A stretch of 64,000 bases of DNA. Origin: Liolophura sinensis. Lineage: Eukaryota > Mollusca > Polyplacophora > Chitonida > Chitonidae. Every line of letters starts with the position of its first letter. Positions within the stretch are counted from its first letter, which is position 1. Positions 22,648 to 32,743 of this stretch are shown one piece after another. The notes beneath the pieces were generated by a model. It ran no database searches. It saw only the letters and a list, made by a program, of their open reading frames with translations, and was not told where the DNA came from. A program made the translations under genes and the position numbers. The stretch spans positions 3,139,001-3,203,000 of the forward strand of contig NC_088299.1 in the NCBI RefSeq assembly GCF_032854445.1. The letters are read 5' to 3'.

Positions 22648-23695
22648 AAAGGCATCATAGCTCCTGTTTCAGAGCCTACTGAGTGGATTTCTGCTACGGT
22701 GGTGGTATCAAAGCCCGATGGACGTTTACGATTGTGTATCAAACCAAAACCTTTGAACAAGGCTTTGAAGCGGAATCACTACCCGACTCCAACTATAGAT
22801 GACCTGCTCTAAGACTTGAGTAAGGCCAGAGCCTTCAGTCATGTATATGCCAAAAACGGCTTCTAGCATGTGCAGCTGGATGAGGAAAGTAGCCTGCTGA
22901 CTACCTTCGAGACCCCCTAGGGGCGGTATCGCTGACTGCGTATGCCCTTCGGTATTTCACCTGTCCCCGAGGAATTTCAACGGCGCATAAATGTGGCCTT
23001 GGAAGGACTTAATCGTGTCCGTGCACTACACGATGATGTACTTATCTATGGTGTTGGTGACAATGATGATGAAGCGGATCTGGACCACGACAAGAAACTT
23101 AGATCCTTCCTCGACAGATGTTCAGAGAAGAACATCAAATTGAATCCAGACAAGTTCAAGTTTAAATGCCGTTAATTTCATGGGACACACCTTGACATTG
23201 TCTGGATTTAAAGTGGATCAGTCTAAGGTTGAGGCCGTCAAGGACATGCCTCTACCAACTGACAAACCGGGTGTAAGACGCGTTCTTGGAATGGTGAATT
23301 TCCTACAAAAGTTTGCATCCCGAGATCACCGCTCCTTTGCGAGATCTTCTAAAGGATCAAACGCTTTTTGTTTGGGACGAAGCGCTCCATGGTAAATGCG
23401 ATGCATCCCAGAGTGGACTTGGTGCCTGTCTGATGCAGGGCGGACAACCTGTGGCATATGTTTCTCGTTCACTAACCTCTGCCAAGAAGAAGTATGCTCA
23501 GGTGGAACGTGAGATGTTAGCAGTCCTCTTCGGAATGGAGAGATTCGAGCAGTATGTATAAGGCAGGAAGGTGACGATTGAAACAGATCATAAGCCTCTG
23601 AAAGCCATCGTCTGTAAAAGTCTCCATAGCTCACGCAAGAAATTGCAACATGTGCTCTTAAGGCTGCAAAAGTTTGATTACGAAGTTGTCTACAA
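22648..23695 (+). pseudogene. Gypsy reverse transcriptase and RNase H, multiply broken
   Basis: RT blocks: VVVSKPDGRLRLCIKPKPLN, then NHYPTPTIDDLL, a stop at about 22810, the motif A region reading HVYAKNGF (the catalytic Asp replaced by Tyr) followed by a stop in place of Trp at about 22866, and two more Trp-to-stop changes at about 22918 and 22932. Then LRMPFGISPVPEEFQRRI and the motif C region LHDDVLIYG. The RT thumb is frameshifted near 23173 and again near 23320. RNase H follows: CDASQSGLGACLMQ, YAQVEREMLAVLFGMERF, a stop at about 23559, then ETDHKPLKAIV. All enzymatic function must be lost. Confidence 0.88.
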
Positions 23696-24414
23696 CAAAA
23701 GGTAAGGCGATGTTCTTGGCTGACACGTTTACGAGTCGAGCGTACTTACCTCAGTGTGGACCTATTACAGGTTCAACAAGCCATCTGCTGACAGCTGACA
23801 CCCGAACTTCTACAGAGACTGGAATCAAGTCCGTAAATATGATAGAACATTTGGCTATCTCAGAAAAGAGAGTAACCCAGATACAGAATGCACCAGAAAC
23901 AGACCCAACTATGACAGACTTGAACAATGTGATTCAGCACGGCTGGCCAGAGAAAAAAGAGCAACTACCAAACTCTGTCCTGATGAACAGATCCCTCCAA
24001 AATGGTATCGTCTTTGAAGGTGAAAGAGTGGTCATTCCCCTGAACTTGCGACCAGAAATTCCCACTGGTCTGCACTCCTCACATATTGGCTAACAAGCTT
24101 TCCTCTGTAGAGCCCGAGTATATTGGCCTAATATGACAAAAGAACTAGCCGAACTTGTGCAGCAGTGTGAGGTTTGCAATACTATTCAGCATTTTCAGTC
24201 TAAGGAGGCACTTATCAGTTATGAAATTCCTTCTCGTCCATGGGAAATGGTTGGATGTGATTTGTTTGAGTTTGACCAGGAGGATTATCTGATTATTACA
24301 GATTACTATTCAGACTAGTGGATCGTCTCCATGAGAAGACGGCCAAAACAGTGATCAAAACATGGAAAGCTAAGTTTGCCAGACTTGGTCTTCCAGTCCA
24401 ACTGATTTCTGATA
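23696..24414 (+). pseudogene. Gypsy integrase, N-terminal half
   Basis: After a frameshift at the RNase H end comes KAMFLADTFTSRAYLP, then the integrase zinc-binding region (LHSSHIG, a stop at about 24091, then CRARVYWPNM and CEVCNTIQ), then the catalytic core start PWEMVGCDLFEFDQEDYLII with the first catalytic Asp. A stop at about 24316 precedes DRLHEKTAKTVIKTWKAKFA, and the segment reaches the second catalytic Asp (LISDN) at 24405-24414. The inserted Penelope-like element begins right after it. Confidence 0.85.
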
Positions 24415-25140
24415 ATATAAGCGTCATGTCCGACATTCATATACCATTCGTAGTCCGTGAAGGGCGTTCCAAGTCGATAATCGCAAGATCCATTTTCAAA
24501 ACAACGTTTAACACTAGCTCCCAAAGTCAAAGGTATGTAAGAAATTAAACAAATAAGAAACAAAGCCGGTAACACACAAGAGAGAAGCGGTCATCAGTTT
24601 TCAATGATGCCGGGCAGACAGTGGATATTCCAGGCATGAATTCCATATCAAATGTTCAAATTCGTAGTCCATGAATGAGTTCCAGGTCAAATAACAATTA
24701 AACAAGGTATCTCAGTCGCACTTTGATTGCAACTGTTCATAAAGGCATCATGCAGATCTAATGAGCATGGCTACCTTTACGGCCGCTTGCCCCAGGTTAA
24801 GCGGTATTAGATACAGTTCGAAAATGACGAGCGTTACAGACCTTAACCGAACAGATTGTGATTCAAAAGTAACGGACGATTACGCTTTTCCCGTTAATAT
24901 GTAAAGATCTCATAGCACAAGAGGCGCCATCTATGATGTTACACATGGCATGCTTGTCTGTATAAAAGCTGTCTACAAGATAGACAATTACACCGGGCAA
25001 CCAGCGCCATCTATGTTGTTAAATACCATGTACGCGATAGATCTGTATATAAGGATAAACAGCGCCGTCTATGTGGTTGATCACAATGCAGATCGCCAGA
25101 GATTCTGAACGCTCTGTCCATACCTGCCAACGAAAGTGTT

Positions 25141-25790
25141 TTACTCATTGTAAAATTTGAGAAACTTAGAATGAAGGCGTTTGATGGAGTATCCTGGACA
25201 AACTAGTTTTTGAACTAACAACTTGTGACGTAGATTAAAGTCATCACAATTAACGCAAGATCGGACAAATGCTACAAGGCGAGATATGTATACGTCATAT
25301 GCAGGATCCTTTGGTATATTGCTAACCAAATAAGCATAATTTACAATATCAAAATTGAAATTATCCCCATTAGCAAAATGGGGGCTATTTAACGCCAGTA
25401 GATCATCAATGTACCGCTTGGTAAATGAAAAGGATCGAGCTTTAAAGACATTACTTTTAAGTAATTTCTGCATATAGTTGTATTCATATGAAAGCAGGTA
25501 TAGGTCTACCAAAAGAGGCGCACAATTGGTACACATTGGAATACCTATGCACTTTTGGTGAATGGTATTCCCGAATTTCACATAGATGTTATTAATGAGA
25601 AATTCAAGTAATTCAATAAATAATTTAACATCCCATGAGTGGTAACCTTTATAAATAGTAGAACTAAAGAAAGCCTTATTGCTTCTGACGTTAATGTAAC
25701 GGTGACCAGTTTTAGTAAATGCCGAGACAATTAACGACGATATTCTTTCAATAAGATCCTTGTGAGGAATTGTAGTATAGAGAGTAGACT
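25141..25790 (-). pseudogene. RT core of Penelope-like element
   Basis: Minus-strand reading: LYTTIPHKDLIERISSLIV (about 25750), then GYHSWDVKLFIELLEFLINN, then FGNTIHQKCIGIPMCTNCAP, in which the usual Gly after IPM is Cys, and RYIDDLL with the catalytic YIDD box. After YIDD the sequence jumps quickly to SNIPKDPAYDVYISRLVAF and HKLLVQKLVCPGYSIKRL, as in a widespread metazoan RT family. The region of the first catalytic Asp is truncated or frameshifted at about 25790. Dead copy. Confidence 0.75.
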
Positions 25791-25908
25791 AAACTAACCT
25801 TTTTTTCTGACAATCTCAAGCCAATCGTTAACTTCTGAAGATTCACTTTCTCCCGTTTTGAACATTTTTTAACATTCCTCAAGCGCCGAGATGATATTTT
25901 TTTTTAGA

Positions 25909-26520
25909 TCAAATGTTGACATTTCTCTTTTCTCTATACTTAGGACTTCTCACAAAGAGATTCTTTAGATCATATTTCTTAATGATATTAAGGTCACCAG
26001 TCAGTACATGTTTACATTTGTCGTAGGTAAAAACTGAGGATTCACAATCACAGTTATAGCCGCCAGAAGTATACGTCGCGAAGTCGAACTCCTTGATGAA
26101 ATGGGAATAATTGAACAGTTTGGAAGCGATAGGCTTTGTATACTCATAGGATATGCAAGGTGGCTCTTGGATATTAAAATAATTAGGCACAGCACTACGA
26201 ACATCAGGTTCATTAAAGATGCGTGGTAGGTTAATTAAATCAAGGCCTCTGTCTAAATACTTTATCTTTAGAAAGTGTCGATCGTGTTGAGTTTCAATTG
26301 TAGTTACAGTGTGATACAATCGAAAATACGGTATGTCTTGACACAGACGTACTAGGTGAGGTGGAACATTAAAATTGTGCATGTTATTGGGTACGTCTTG
26401 AACTATCTGTCTTAGCAAGTTCAATGGCAGTGCATATAATACTGTGTGTAGAGCATGCATGCTATTGGTGTCATACGACAATCCTACTAAATAGCTAACT
26501 GTAACGTGTTTGTGAATCAT
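25909..26520 (-). pseudogene. N-terminal part of Penelope-like RT protein
   Basis: A 203-residue frame with EPPCISYEYTKPIASKLFNY, the Cys pair NCDCES and HVLTGDLNIIKKYDLKNLF followed by SPKYRE. This arrangement (…KEPP.vSY.YTkpI…, …GDL.Ii…LR.L…GPK.RE) is conserved upstream of the RT core in the same family. It is separated from the RT core by a frameshift and deletion near 25800-25905. Confidence 0.7.
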
Positions 26521-27284
26521 GTTTCTGTTGAACTCCTACCATGACTGCGAGGTCTACGTTTATGGTATTTGAATAAATTTGTTATGATGGAGTCGTGTGG
26601 TTGGCTAGATGTTACATTGCCGTTTCCCATAACGTTATCATTCAACCCATATGGGAAGACTGAACCAATCCCTAGCTCCCAGAAAAGTTCACGGTCACCG
26701 ATTTTACGTTCAAATCATCTGTCTCATTTGCTGATGGATAAACCGATTCTATTATTTGAATGCTGAAAATGGTCACAGTCATGGTCGGTGGCAGAGAAAT
26801 GCTTACCTATTAGCAATTGTTTCTTGCGTACGGACCTATGGTGCCCGTTCACCCGTAGTTGGGGGCAATGTTAACGTGGGAATTAACAGAATAACATTTA
26901 CCAGTCAGTGAAGAAATAAATGTGGCGGATGTATCAGATGATGGACATGTAAGACAATTGGTATGTTCTCATGTGGAAATAGTTAAATGTTTGCTTTGGG
27001 AATTCAGTGTTAAGCACTCCTTCAGTTTGATAGAACACGATTTGGTGGAAATACCATGTTTAATGTTCTCAAATATATCCGGTATTTGGGTGGAAATCAT
27101 TTATTGACTCGCCCTGGGAACATGCACCACTATTCCCAGCGTTAGTCCTATACATATTGTTGTAGTTCATACTTATTGGTATAATTGTGCAGAAGCCTTG
27201 CCTTGGTGTCAAAAACCACCAGCAGAATCGGTGCATGCACAAGTAATAAATATAAGCGTCATGTCCGACAATCATATACCTTCT

Positions 27285-28012
27285 TTGGCCCTCCTTTCAA
27301 CTCATCTTACTTCAGAAGGTTCACAAGTACTTATGAGACTGATCATGTAACATCCTCTCCTCGTTACCTCCAGTCGAATGGAATGGTTGAAAGTGCAATG
27401 AAAACAATTAAACGTTTGATAGAGAAATGTCTTACTCCTATATGTGACCCGTTCCTAGCTTAGCTTGAAATGAGGAATGTACCAACAGAAGGCGTAGGTA
27501 GTTCTCCTATCCAAAGACTGTTTGGTTGTCGTACGAGAACTCTGTTACCATCTTCGGCTAAGCTACTGAAACCAGAGACTGTTAAGAATGTGCTAGAGAA
27601 GCTAGCCGGTAGGAAAGCCAAACAAGCCAGTTATTACAATCGTGTTGCCCATGACTTACCAGAACTGAATGATGGAGACACAGTAAGACTGAAACCCTTC
27701 GGTAAGCGTGAACACTGGGAGAAAGCTGTAGTTGAAGGACAAGCCGATATTCGGTCTTACAACATTCGGACAGAGGATGGACGACACTACAGACGCAACA
27801 GACGTGATCTTCGACGCTCTTGCGAAAAATCCTGTTCAGCTAATAGTGATGAGTTTATTCCGGTACATTCTTCAGACAAAGCACCTGACAAGGATATTGA
27901 CCCACCTTTGTCACAACATGCTTTCTCTCCTGTACAAAATCAACCCGTAGTACGAACTTCAAAGGGTAGAGTAGTCAGACAACCAGTTATATTGGCTGAT
28001 TATGATACATAA
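27285..28012 (+). pseudogene. Gypsy integrase, C-terminal half
   Basis: Resumes the integrase core: SSYFRRFTSTYETDHVTSSP, then LQSNGMVESAMKTIKRLIEK with the catalytic Glu (motif NGxxE), a stop at about 27462, then NVPTEGVGSSPIQRLFGCRT and a C-terminal domain with LPELNDGDTVRLKP and YNIRTEDGRHYRRNRRDLRR. Together with the upstream half this completes a D,D-35-E integrase interrupted by the insert. The last ~50 residues are hydrophilic and end at 28012. No chromodomain is seen. Confidence 0.85.
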
Positions 28013-28274
28013 CTTACAATACTGTCACCCTTTCGATAGTGTAAGCCTAAGGAGAGCCTCTAAAGCGGCATTGTGGTTTTGGTTGTGTTGATTAAAGGTA
28101 GGCTACAAACTGTAGAAGAGCATTTAAGTTGTATGTTGACAACTAGACCGTAAACTAGCATTTCTCTAAAAAGTCCATAGGTGCTCTTTTTATATTGTTT
28201 TGAAGCTACTAATTAAATGTGCTGTTTTTTTCTGACGTTTCTTAAACTGTTTAAGATGCGCAAATTGTCACTGT

Positions 28275-28432
28275 TTTAAAGGGGGATGTGACGTAATTTG
28301 CTTTCGACGCTATGCTTAGTGCTATTTTTGTATGTACCCGAGGTCGGGTTGGTTGGTCAGTAAAAGATGCTAAAACGTTCAGTTAAATTCTGCTTTCCTG
28401 AGTTCATTTATTGACAACTTTTGCACTCAACA
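28275..28432 (+). repeat. Polypurine tract and 3' LTR of the Gypsy element
   Basis: AAAGGGGGA at about 28278-28286 is the polypurine tract. The LTR begins TGTGACGTAATTTGC at 28287 and plausibly ends ACTCAACA at 28432, giving about 146 bp with TG...CA ends. The right end is inferred from the TG/CA rule because no 5' LTR is available for comparison. Confidence 0.6.
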
Positions 28433-29159
28433 AACTCGTTTAAAGACGAAACATGCGCCTTGGTACTTTTTTCAGCTTAATTCATGGGTAAAACTATAAA
28501 AGTCTCTCTGTCAATGACTTGGCCCCTTGTGGTGCGGATTGTCGCCTTGCAATGTAATGAAACGGGTGGGGTGAAACGCTAATCAACATTTTTGCAACGG
28601 CGAAGAATTACTCCGTTTTCCACATTGTTTGTGCAACGTTCAGTCCTGTTTTTGTATGATTTCGCGTTTTTTATTAACCGATTCCGAAATTCGTGAGAAC
28701 AAATGAGCTGAATTCAACCAAAGTACAGCTGTACATGAGACTTGTAGCAGGTCCAGTTGTGTTAAAGATGGTCTATAAAGTGTTATGTACGCATGTTTAT
28801 TTAGAGACCAGTTAGTGAATGTACGTGTACAAATTCCAGTTGTGTAGCAGCGTAAAACAATGACTGTATCAGTGATAGAAGAGTTGACATGTGCGAGTTG
28901 CAACAACAACACTGCTGTTTCAAATTTAGCCTAAAATTCATACGTGTAATTTTGATTTCTTTCTAGTCAGTCACAATCAACCACATGACTTGGTGATAAT
29001 GGACAGATGGAAGAGCGATTTACTCTAAAAACTGAAATTCATAAAGAGCATATACCAGAAGAACACTGGTCTTTGCTGATAATTCCGATCTCAATACTTT
29101 TCTCACCTCCAACACCTAAGCTCATTTTCTGTGAGGCAGTTTTCAGTACCTTACAGGGT

Positions 29160-29230
29160 ACGTAAGGTGGGTGTGTAGGTTGGAGGGGTGGGAGGCTGGT
29201 GGTTTGTTGGGGGGTTGGGCGTGGGGAGAT
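29160..29230 (+). other. G-rich tract with quadruplex potential
   Basis: Repeated G runs on the plus strand (GGTGGG, GGAGGGG, GGGAGG, GGTGG, GGGGGG, GGGCG, GGGGAG) separated by short loops. At least four runs of three or more G lie within about 60 bp. Confidence 0.7.
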
Positions 29231-29590
29231 GTTGCAATAGATTTACACCTGGTCTATAAATCCGTCAATCTGTCAGGACGTGATGAATCAGTTTACCGGG
29301 CCTTTTGCAACAGGTCATCGTATTGACTTCAAGTTTCAGAAATGTTAGTACATGCTACCACCTCGCATGTCAAGTTACAAATCTAGCTAGTTGGAGCTTT
29401 GTGTCGTTTCGTCTATTTTGGTCCAAATTATGACCGCTTTTGTTGTGTTTTGCATTTGCAGTTATTCGGCAGTTTCCTTTCAAAACAGATTGATATTGAC
29501 ATGTTACAGTCAAGTTCGATTAAGTTTTGGTTAGTTTCGTCCATATTGTGCAGCGATATTACGGTCGTTTTGTGCTCTGTTATGGACTAT

Positions 29591-29676
29591 GACACATACA
29601 GCTATTACTGCGCCTGCGCAAACCGCTAGACATGACACATACAGCTATTACTGCACCTGCGCAAACCGGTAGACAA
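29591..29676. repeat. 43-bp tandem duplication
   Basis: GACACATACAGCTATTACTG starts at 29591 and again at 29634. The two copies differ at two or three positions (GCGCCTGC/GCACCTGC; CCGCTAG/CCGGTAG). Confidence 0.9.
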
Positions 29677-30376
29677 AACTAATACTTCCACAACGCTTGG
29701 TGAGACCGATTTCACTGACTTTAGTCAAAATTTGAAATGCGATTTTAAAGCGTCTTTGTAAGTCTTATATATAAACTAAAATTTTCATCATCTCAATAAA
29801 TGTGATCTTAAAACAAATGTAACACATTCGAACTTCCAGTACCAAAAACTAAAAATTAGTAGCTTATAAATCTGACTTAAAACACCAATCAAATAAATAA
29901 ATAAATAAATTTTGGCTTAAGTTGAAAATGGCTTTGTAGAATCTGCCTCTGCAGATCGAAGCACACATTGTCATCTACTTAATTGTCATTGGCATGTGCA
30001 TGTTAGAATTAATTTCTTCATGCTATGATGCCTCATTGTATGTACTGTATTGTCTAGTTTTACAAGGGACTCTGAGTAAAATTCTGTCCAACTACCTTCA
30101 TCGGCGCATTGATCCACCGAACAGCCGGTGGATCTCATTAGAATCCGTCGAGTATGTTTCACCAGAGTTATCTGCTCTTGATAGAGGATCCATACCGTCG
30201 AAACCGAGAGTGCGCACATCTTGGCATTTCACTCGCATGTTAAAGTCAGTGGCAGACAACGAGGTTAAAGAACACAGAAACAAACCTTGGCCATATTCTG
30301 AGAATAAACAGAAATTACAATACCGGTATGTCAACAGAACAACTTGCACAACATATGTCTATTCAAATTGTGAACC

Positions 30377-30642
30377 GGGCCTCCGTGGCTCAGTCGGTTA
30401 GCGCGCTAGCGCAGCGTAATGACCCAGTAGCCTCTCACTAATGCAGTCGCTGTGAGTTCAAGTCCAGCTCATGCTGGCTTCCTCTCCGGCCGTAAGTGGG
30501 AAGGTCTGCCAGCAACCTGCGGATGGTCGTGGGTTTCCCCCGGGCTTTGCCCGGTTTCCACTCACCATAATGCTGGCCGCCGTCGTATAAGTGAAATATT
30601 CTTGAGTACGGCGTAAAAACACCAATCAAAAAAAAAAAAAAA
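30377..30642 (+). mobile_element. SINE family A, full length with target-site duplication
   Basis: Best full-length copy in the window: head GGGCCTCCGTGGCTCAGTCG, A-box-like GGTTAGCGCGCTAGCGCAGC, B box GAGTTCAAGTCC, body, and an AACACCAATC(A)n tail. Flanked by the perfect 14-bp direct repeat TCAAATTGTGAACC at 30363-30376 and 30643-30656. The long A tail and intact repeats suggest a young insertion. Confidence 0.95.
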
Positions 30643-30784
30643 TCAAATTGTGAACCTCAACAAAAGACAAGTTTGGGACATGGCTGTGTAAAAGTTTTAT
30701 AGTAGTTCCCATGTTATTTAGATAAAATTTTCTACGCCTGTCTACGCCTGTAAAGTCAGTAGGCCTAAACGGGAGTAAAACGGC

Positions 30785-30960
30785 AGTTTTATTTATATAT
30801 TTATTTGATTGGTCTTTCATGCCATACTCAAGAACATTTCGCTTATATACTTACACTTACTTCTATATAGTGGTGGGAGGAAACTGGGAAGGTTTGTCGC
30901 AGATACTCCCACGTACGGCTGGAACGGAACCGCGGTCTCCCATATCTACACGAGTGAAAC
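30785..30960 (-). repeat. SINE family A, diverged 3' part
   Basis: TTTATTTGATTGGTCTTTCA, ACTCAAGAACATTTCGCTTA, GTGGTGGGAGGAAACTGGG and CCCACGTACGGC match the reverse complement of the SINE A tail and body with many changes. The head is not recognisable. Confidence 0.65.
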
Positions 30961-31249
30961 TGACATCACATTTAACCACAATAAACGACTTACAACAAAG
31001 AGAGTAAAACCAGAGCAGCAGCTGGAGTGGAATAATAGGCAAATGGTCACACGTAACCTGTGAAATAGAGCCTCCTGTCAATTTACTACTGTGTCCTAAT
31101 TGTTCAAGAATAAACAGGAGAAAATTACACCCTAGACGCAGGCAAGCACTGCATGGTTTAGAAGAACAATGGGTTAAAAAACACTGTGATGTTAATTGCA
31201 ATTTGTCACTAGTAATGAATGAGTCCAAATGCTGTGTCGTCATCACATT

Positions 31250-31455
31250 TATTTATTGATTTATTTATGGAGTTATTTATGTATTTATTTATTTGTTGGT
31301 GTTATAGGCTGAACTAAGAATATTATATAAGCAGGCTTAATGGGCCTATCTATGTGAAAAACCGGCAGACCGGACGACCGGACAGGAAACCACCATGAGC
31401 TGGACTTGAACTCACAGCGATCGCATTTGGTGACACGCTAACCACTTCACCACGT
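31250..31455 (-). repeat. SINE family A, diverged copy with internal deletion
   Basis: An extended TTTATTTATT tail, then TTGGTGTTATAGGCTGAACT, then CACCATGAGCTGGACTTGAA (B box region, reverse) and a head remnant CACGCTAACCACTTCACCAC. The body is largely deleted. Confidence 0.65.
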
Positions 31456-32476
31456 AGACAACTATTTTTAATTTACTGAAAAAAACTTTCGTAAAAAGTT
31501 ATTTGGAGTAAATGAACGATGGAGAAAATTCAGGATCTGAAAGTTTGTGAACTTGGGAAGTTCCTAATGGAACGGGGCGCAAAATAATGTCAACAAGGGT
31601 GGCCTAACATGTTTCACAAGTCACGTGATACAGTAAGACTGTTTTTACCTTTAAGGGTTTGAACTCGAAACTCCCCTGATGGCAAATGCTAACGGGTGAA
31701 ATACTGCCTGTCAATTTAATTGATGATGGAAATGCATAAATAGTAGTAAATTACACGCCTCACCAACCATGGTTTATACAGAATTGGGTTAATAATGTTG
31801 CGATTTTAATTGCAATTTGCTAGACGTCACTGGTTTAGAGTTACGTACCCAAATGCTGCATGTGTTATCACATTTAACATAGATCTACTAAGCTATATCG
31901 CACCAAGATGGGTCATGCAGCTTCTCATACGTGATCAAAATAAAAAAGGAATAGCTCTGATAAAAAGCCCGTACATAAAGCATAGATTATTGCACGGGCT
32001 TGGTAAATTCATGCATCTAAGAACAGACAATGGTTTATTGGTCATCTGCTCGCTAGATAGCGCTTTGTTTTCACGTGAATCACGTCTTGTTCTTAGCAAG
32101 GTCTGCCCACCCGCGAGTATTTAAACAATCCGTCTAATTTGATAATTTTCTGGCGTGAAATTTCAATGACACGCTATTAGGTCAAAACTAAAACTAAAAC
32201 TTTTAACACTTATTCGTCTTATTTCCATTGGCACATCCCAAGCTAGATGCAGTATTGTAACGCTCCTACATCAGACAATCTGATGGACGGAGAGATAATG
32301 AGGCAGCTACATGTAGTAACGCTGGGCACGTTCAACGGCAGCCAAAATCCAAAACGAGGCAATATTGCGGAATTCAGTTGGATTGGCGGTTATGTTGGAA
32401 GGAGTATAATCCTACTTACCCAAGACCATACGCTAGTTGCTGAAGACCTTCGCACTTACGACGGGAGTGGAAGCCA

Positions 32477-32540
<64 letters not shown>

Positions 32541-32588
32541 GTTATATATATATCGTCGTTATATATATATATATATATATATATATCG

Positions 32589-32643
<55 letters not shown>

Positions 32644-32680
32644 TACCTTGTTATATATATATATATATAATTATACCTTG

Positions 32681-32743
<63 letters not shown>

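Larger units (their letters stand above)
24415..27284 (-). mobile_element. Penelope-like RT element inserted in Gypsy integrase
   Basis: The integrase frame is interrupted exactly after the LISDN codons and resumes at about 27285 with GPPFNSSYF. The ends of the insert are a 31-bp direct repeat beginning ATATAAGCGTCATGTCCGAC, at 24415-24445 and 27250-27280 (one mismatch). Inside, on the minus strand, are two RT protein remnants (25909-26520 and 25141-25790). Terminal direct repeats and this RT type suggest a Penelope-like element; I see no GIY-YIG endonuclease, so the family call is tentative. Three short repeats of GCGCCATCTATG type lie near its 3' end (24926, 25013, 25063). Confidence 0.7.
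20859..28432 (+). mobile_element. Ty3/Gypsy LTR retrotransposon, defective, with nested insertions
   Basis: Domain order is gag, CCHC zinc knuckles, aspartic protease, RT, RNase H, integrase (HHCC, core, C-terminus), polypurine tract and 3' LTR: the Ty3/Gypsy order. A SINE (22381-22637) sits at the start of RT, a Penelope-like element (24415-27284) splits the integrase core, and there is an internal 105-bp duplication. Multiple stops, frameshifts and lost catalytic residues show that it is dead. No 5' LTR was found. Confidence 0.9.
28433..30362. other. Gene-free stretch
   Basis: No recognisable coding sequence. It holds a G-rich tract (29160-29230), a 43-bp tandem duplication (29591-29676) and an orphan SINE family A tail at about 29877-29910 (AAAACACCAATCAAATAAATA). 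Confidence 0.5.
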
